The notes under the pieces are model-generated. The model ran no database searches and had not been told where the DNA came from. It was given only the letters and a program-made list of their open reading frames with translations. Positions 62,496 to 64,000 of a stretch of 64,000 nucleotides of DNA are shown here, in pieces. The DNA comes from Apostichopus japonicus (taxonomy: Eukaryota > Echinodermata > Holothuroidea > Aspidochirotida > Stichopodidae): the NCBI RefSeq assembly GCF_037975245.1, contig NC_092582.1:26352077-26416076 (forward strand). Reading direction: 5' to 3'. The first letter of the stretch is position 1, and every line of letters starts with the position of its first letter. The translations under genes were made by a program, and so were the position numbers.

Positions 62496-63049
62496 TTGGT
62501 TTTGGAACAGACCTTATGAATATAAATGATGTTATGGGGTCAGACATAAAATCTTTATCATTCCCTCATCTGCCTATTCGAGTTGTAATAAAAATGGGTA
62601 TACAGTTGGTGGTTAATAGCTGGTACATGTAGACTTAAATTTTTTTTTGGGGGGGGGGGGACCATTCTGGGTCCATTTTTGTGAAGTTTGTAAAATTTGC
62701 AGTTTAGGTGCCACATTAGGATGGCATTAGAGCTTGTTCTTTAAGAGATGATTGGATAAAAGCTGGTAGTAATATTTTTCACTTTGCACCATTTTTCAGT
62801 GTCTTAGCATTCATGTTAGAATTCTCACTCCTTCAATAATATTGATAATAGGATATGGTAGTGAGCTCTATCTGGAGGGAGGGAGCTCATCAGGGTATGT
62901 GGAACATCCTTAAGTCATAAGCCATTGTACATCAGAAGGCAGATCCTTCCTATGCCAGTGAGGTACTTACCCATGTGTGTGTGTAAATTGCCCTGAAGGT
63001 GTATCAACCCTTACCCTTAATTGATGTTGATGATTGCCAGTTTATCTCA
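62496..63049. other. ALDH9A1 intron 8 sequence, no exon seen
   Basis: A poly-G run near 62650 and AT-rich sequence. I searched for the next ALDH9A1 exon (expected motifs of the INNYN and FGGYK kind) and did not find it. Confidence 0.5.
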
Positions 63050-63201
63050 GGGTGCTTTAACACTAAATCTGGATCAGATCTCGACGTCAGAGTCTGATCC
63101 TGCAGTTCAGATCCGGATCTGATCCTCCTATTTTGATGCTGGCAGAGGTCACCAGGATCTGATCCGGACGTCAAGATTTATTTTATGATGTAAACACTCC
63201 C
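63050..63201. repeat. About 150-bp imperfect inverted repeat with GGATCAGATC words
   Basis: TTTAACACTAAATCTGGATC at the left faces GATCCGGACGTCAAGATTT and TGATGTAAACACTCC at the right, with further GATCTGATCC words between. Likely a small foldback element; ends are approximate. Confidence 0.5.
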
Positions 63202-64000
63202 GCATAAACAGTGTCCTGAGATATCCAGCCTTGTTACGTCACAAGCATTCTCGCGTGAAATTCCAGTCCTGTATCATGCATGTGTTAATTCATATGTTGA
63301 TTGAGTGTGTGTGTGTGGACAGTATACATAGCGTAGTATTGTCACCCTAAGGCTATGCATTCATGACAATGGCAGTTTTTGAGTAAATGTACTAAACAAT
63401 CTACGTCTGCCAAAGATGACACTAAGCTTGCATGGGAAACAGGTTTAGTACCGAAACCGTTTTTTGGCCGACCAAATTTCAGTACTACATTTTATTTTAA
63501 GAAAACCGAAAAACACATGTTTTCAAACATAAATTTAAACAATTTATTGTCTATGTCGGCCTAATCCCTGCTTTTGCCAGAGACATTTTTCAACTTATAC
63601 TTGAAAGAGTAGATGGTAAATTCTCTACACTCCTTTAAGAGAAATTTATTTTACCACCAAGACACCACCCGCGAGTTATTGGACCAATCATAAAACAAGT
63701 AATTTACCAACTCCCAATTGAGCATAATGAGGTTTACGCTCTGCCCTATTCTCCGAAAATATAACATCTTAGTAGCGTAAATATGGGGGTAGAGCAATTG
63801 ATTGTATTTTCTCGGGAGGGGGTATTACAATAACATCTACATTTAGGAAGATTCTCCATCTGGTGCAAAAAGTTTTTGTGTTAACAAACGAATTCTATTT
63901 TTTTGTGTCATCATTAGCAGGTTAAACAATAAGCAACCGACCGAGCAAACACTTCCTTAGTTAACAGAAATTCTTAGACGAATGTAAGTAAATATTTACT
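63202..64000. other. Right-edge intron sequence, no gene seen
   Basis: Presumed to be still inside ALDH9A1 intron 8. A short GT run lies near 63307. No exon, RNA gene or clear repeat. Confidence 0.45.

Overview
The window is nuclear DNA from an animal: genes are split by GT-AG introns, sequence between them is AT-rich, and it is packed with LINEs, foldback elements, satellites and microsatellites. An invertebrate deuterostome, probably an echinoderm, fits best. This rests on gene content and on the over-represented palindrome TAGGCCTA, so it is an inference. No prokaryotic or organellar features are seen.

Layout. (1) 1-2536, minus: CR1/L2-type LINE whose endonuclease and reverse transcriptase frame stays open off the left edge. 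(2) 3160-5832, plus: last exons of an immunoglobulin-superfamily gene that ends in a GPI-anchor-like tail. (3) 6029-11057, plus: two dead LINE copies, one related to the first and one of Rex1/Babar type. (4) 11058-18563: no gene seen, but two foldback MITE-like elements with TA flanks. (5) 18564-21869, minus: a complete five-exon SLC16-like monocarboxylate transporter, with a tRNA-derived SINE and a (TA)n tract in intron 1. (6) 22-26 kb: nested and single inverted-repeat elements and poly-C/poly-G runs. (7) About 26050-48035: the outstanding structure. An array of about 39 copies of a 213-bp satellite (8.4 kb) faces an inverted array of about 18 copies (3.8 kb). The roughly 9.7 kb between them carries a 4-kb open frame with a MULE-like RNase-H-fold segment, a complete USP-type deubiquitinase, a SUMO-interacting motif and an Ulp1-type SUMO protease. 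A PHD-finger/AT-hook exon lies just upstream of it. This looks like a giant Foldback (FB/NOF-like) DNA transposon. (8) 48961-61069, plus: first eight exons of an ALDH9A1 orthologue. Its introns hold three minisatellites, decayed tandem copies of exon 5 and relics of exon 2. The last exons lie beyond the right edge.

The host genes (Ig receptor, transporter, ALDH9A1) have no evident joint function. The only module whose parts plausibly work together is the foldback element: satellite arms as the mobile ends, the RNase-H-fold segment as transposase, PHD/AT-hook for chromatin or DNA contact, and the two proteases for removing ubiquitin and SUMO. Some open frames in the window start at GTG or TTG rather than ATG, and exon borders were placed by eye from splice consensus and family alignment.
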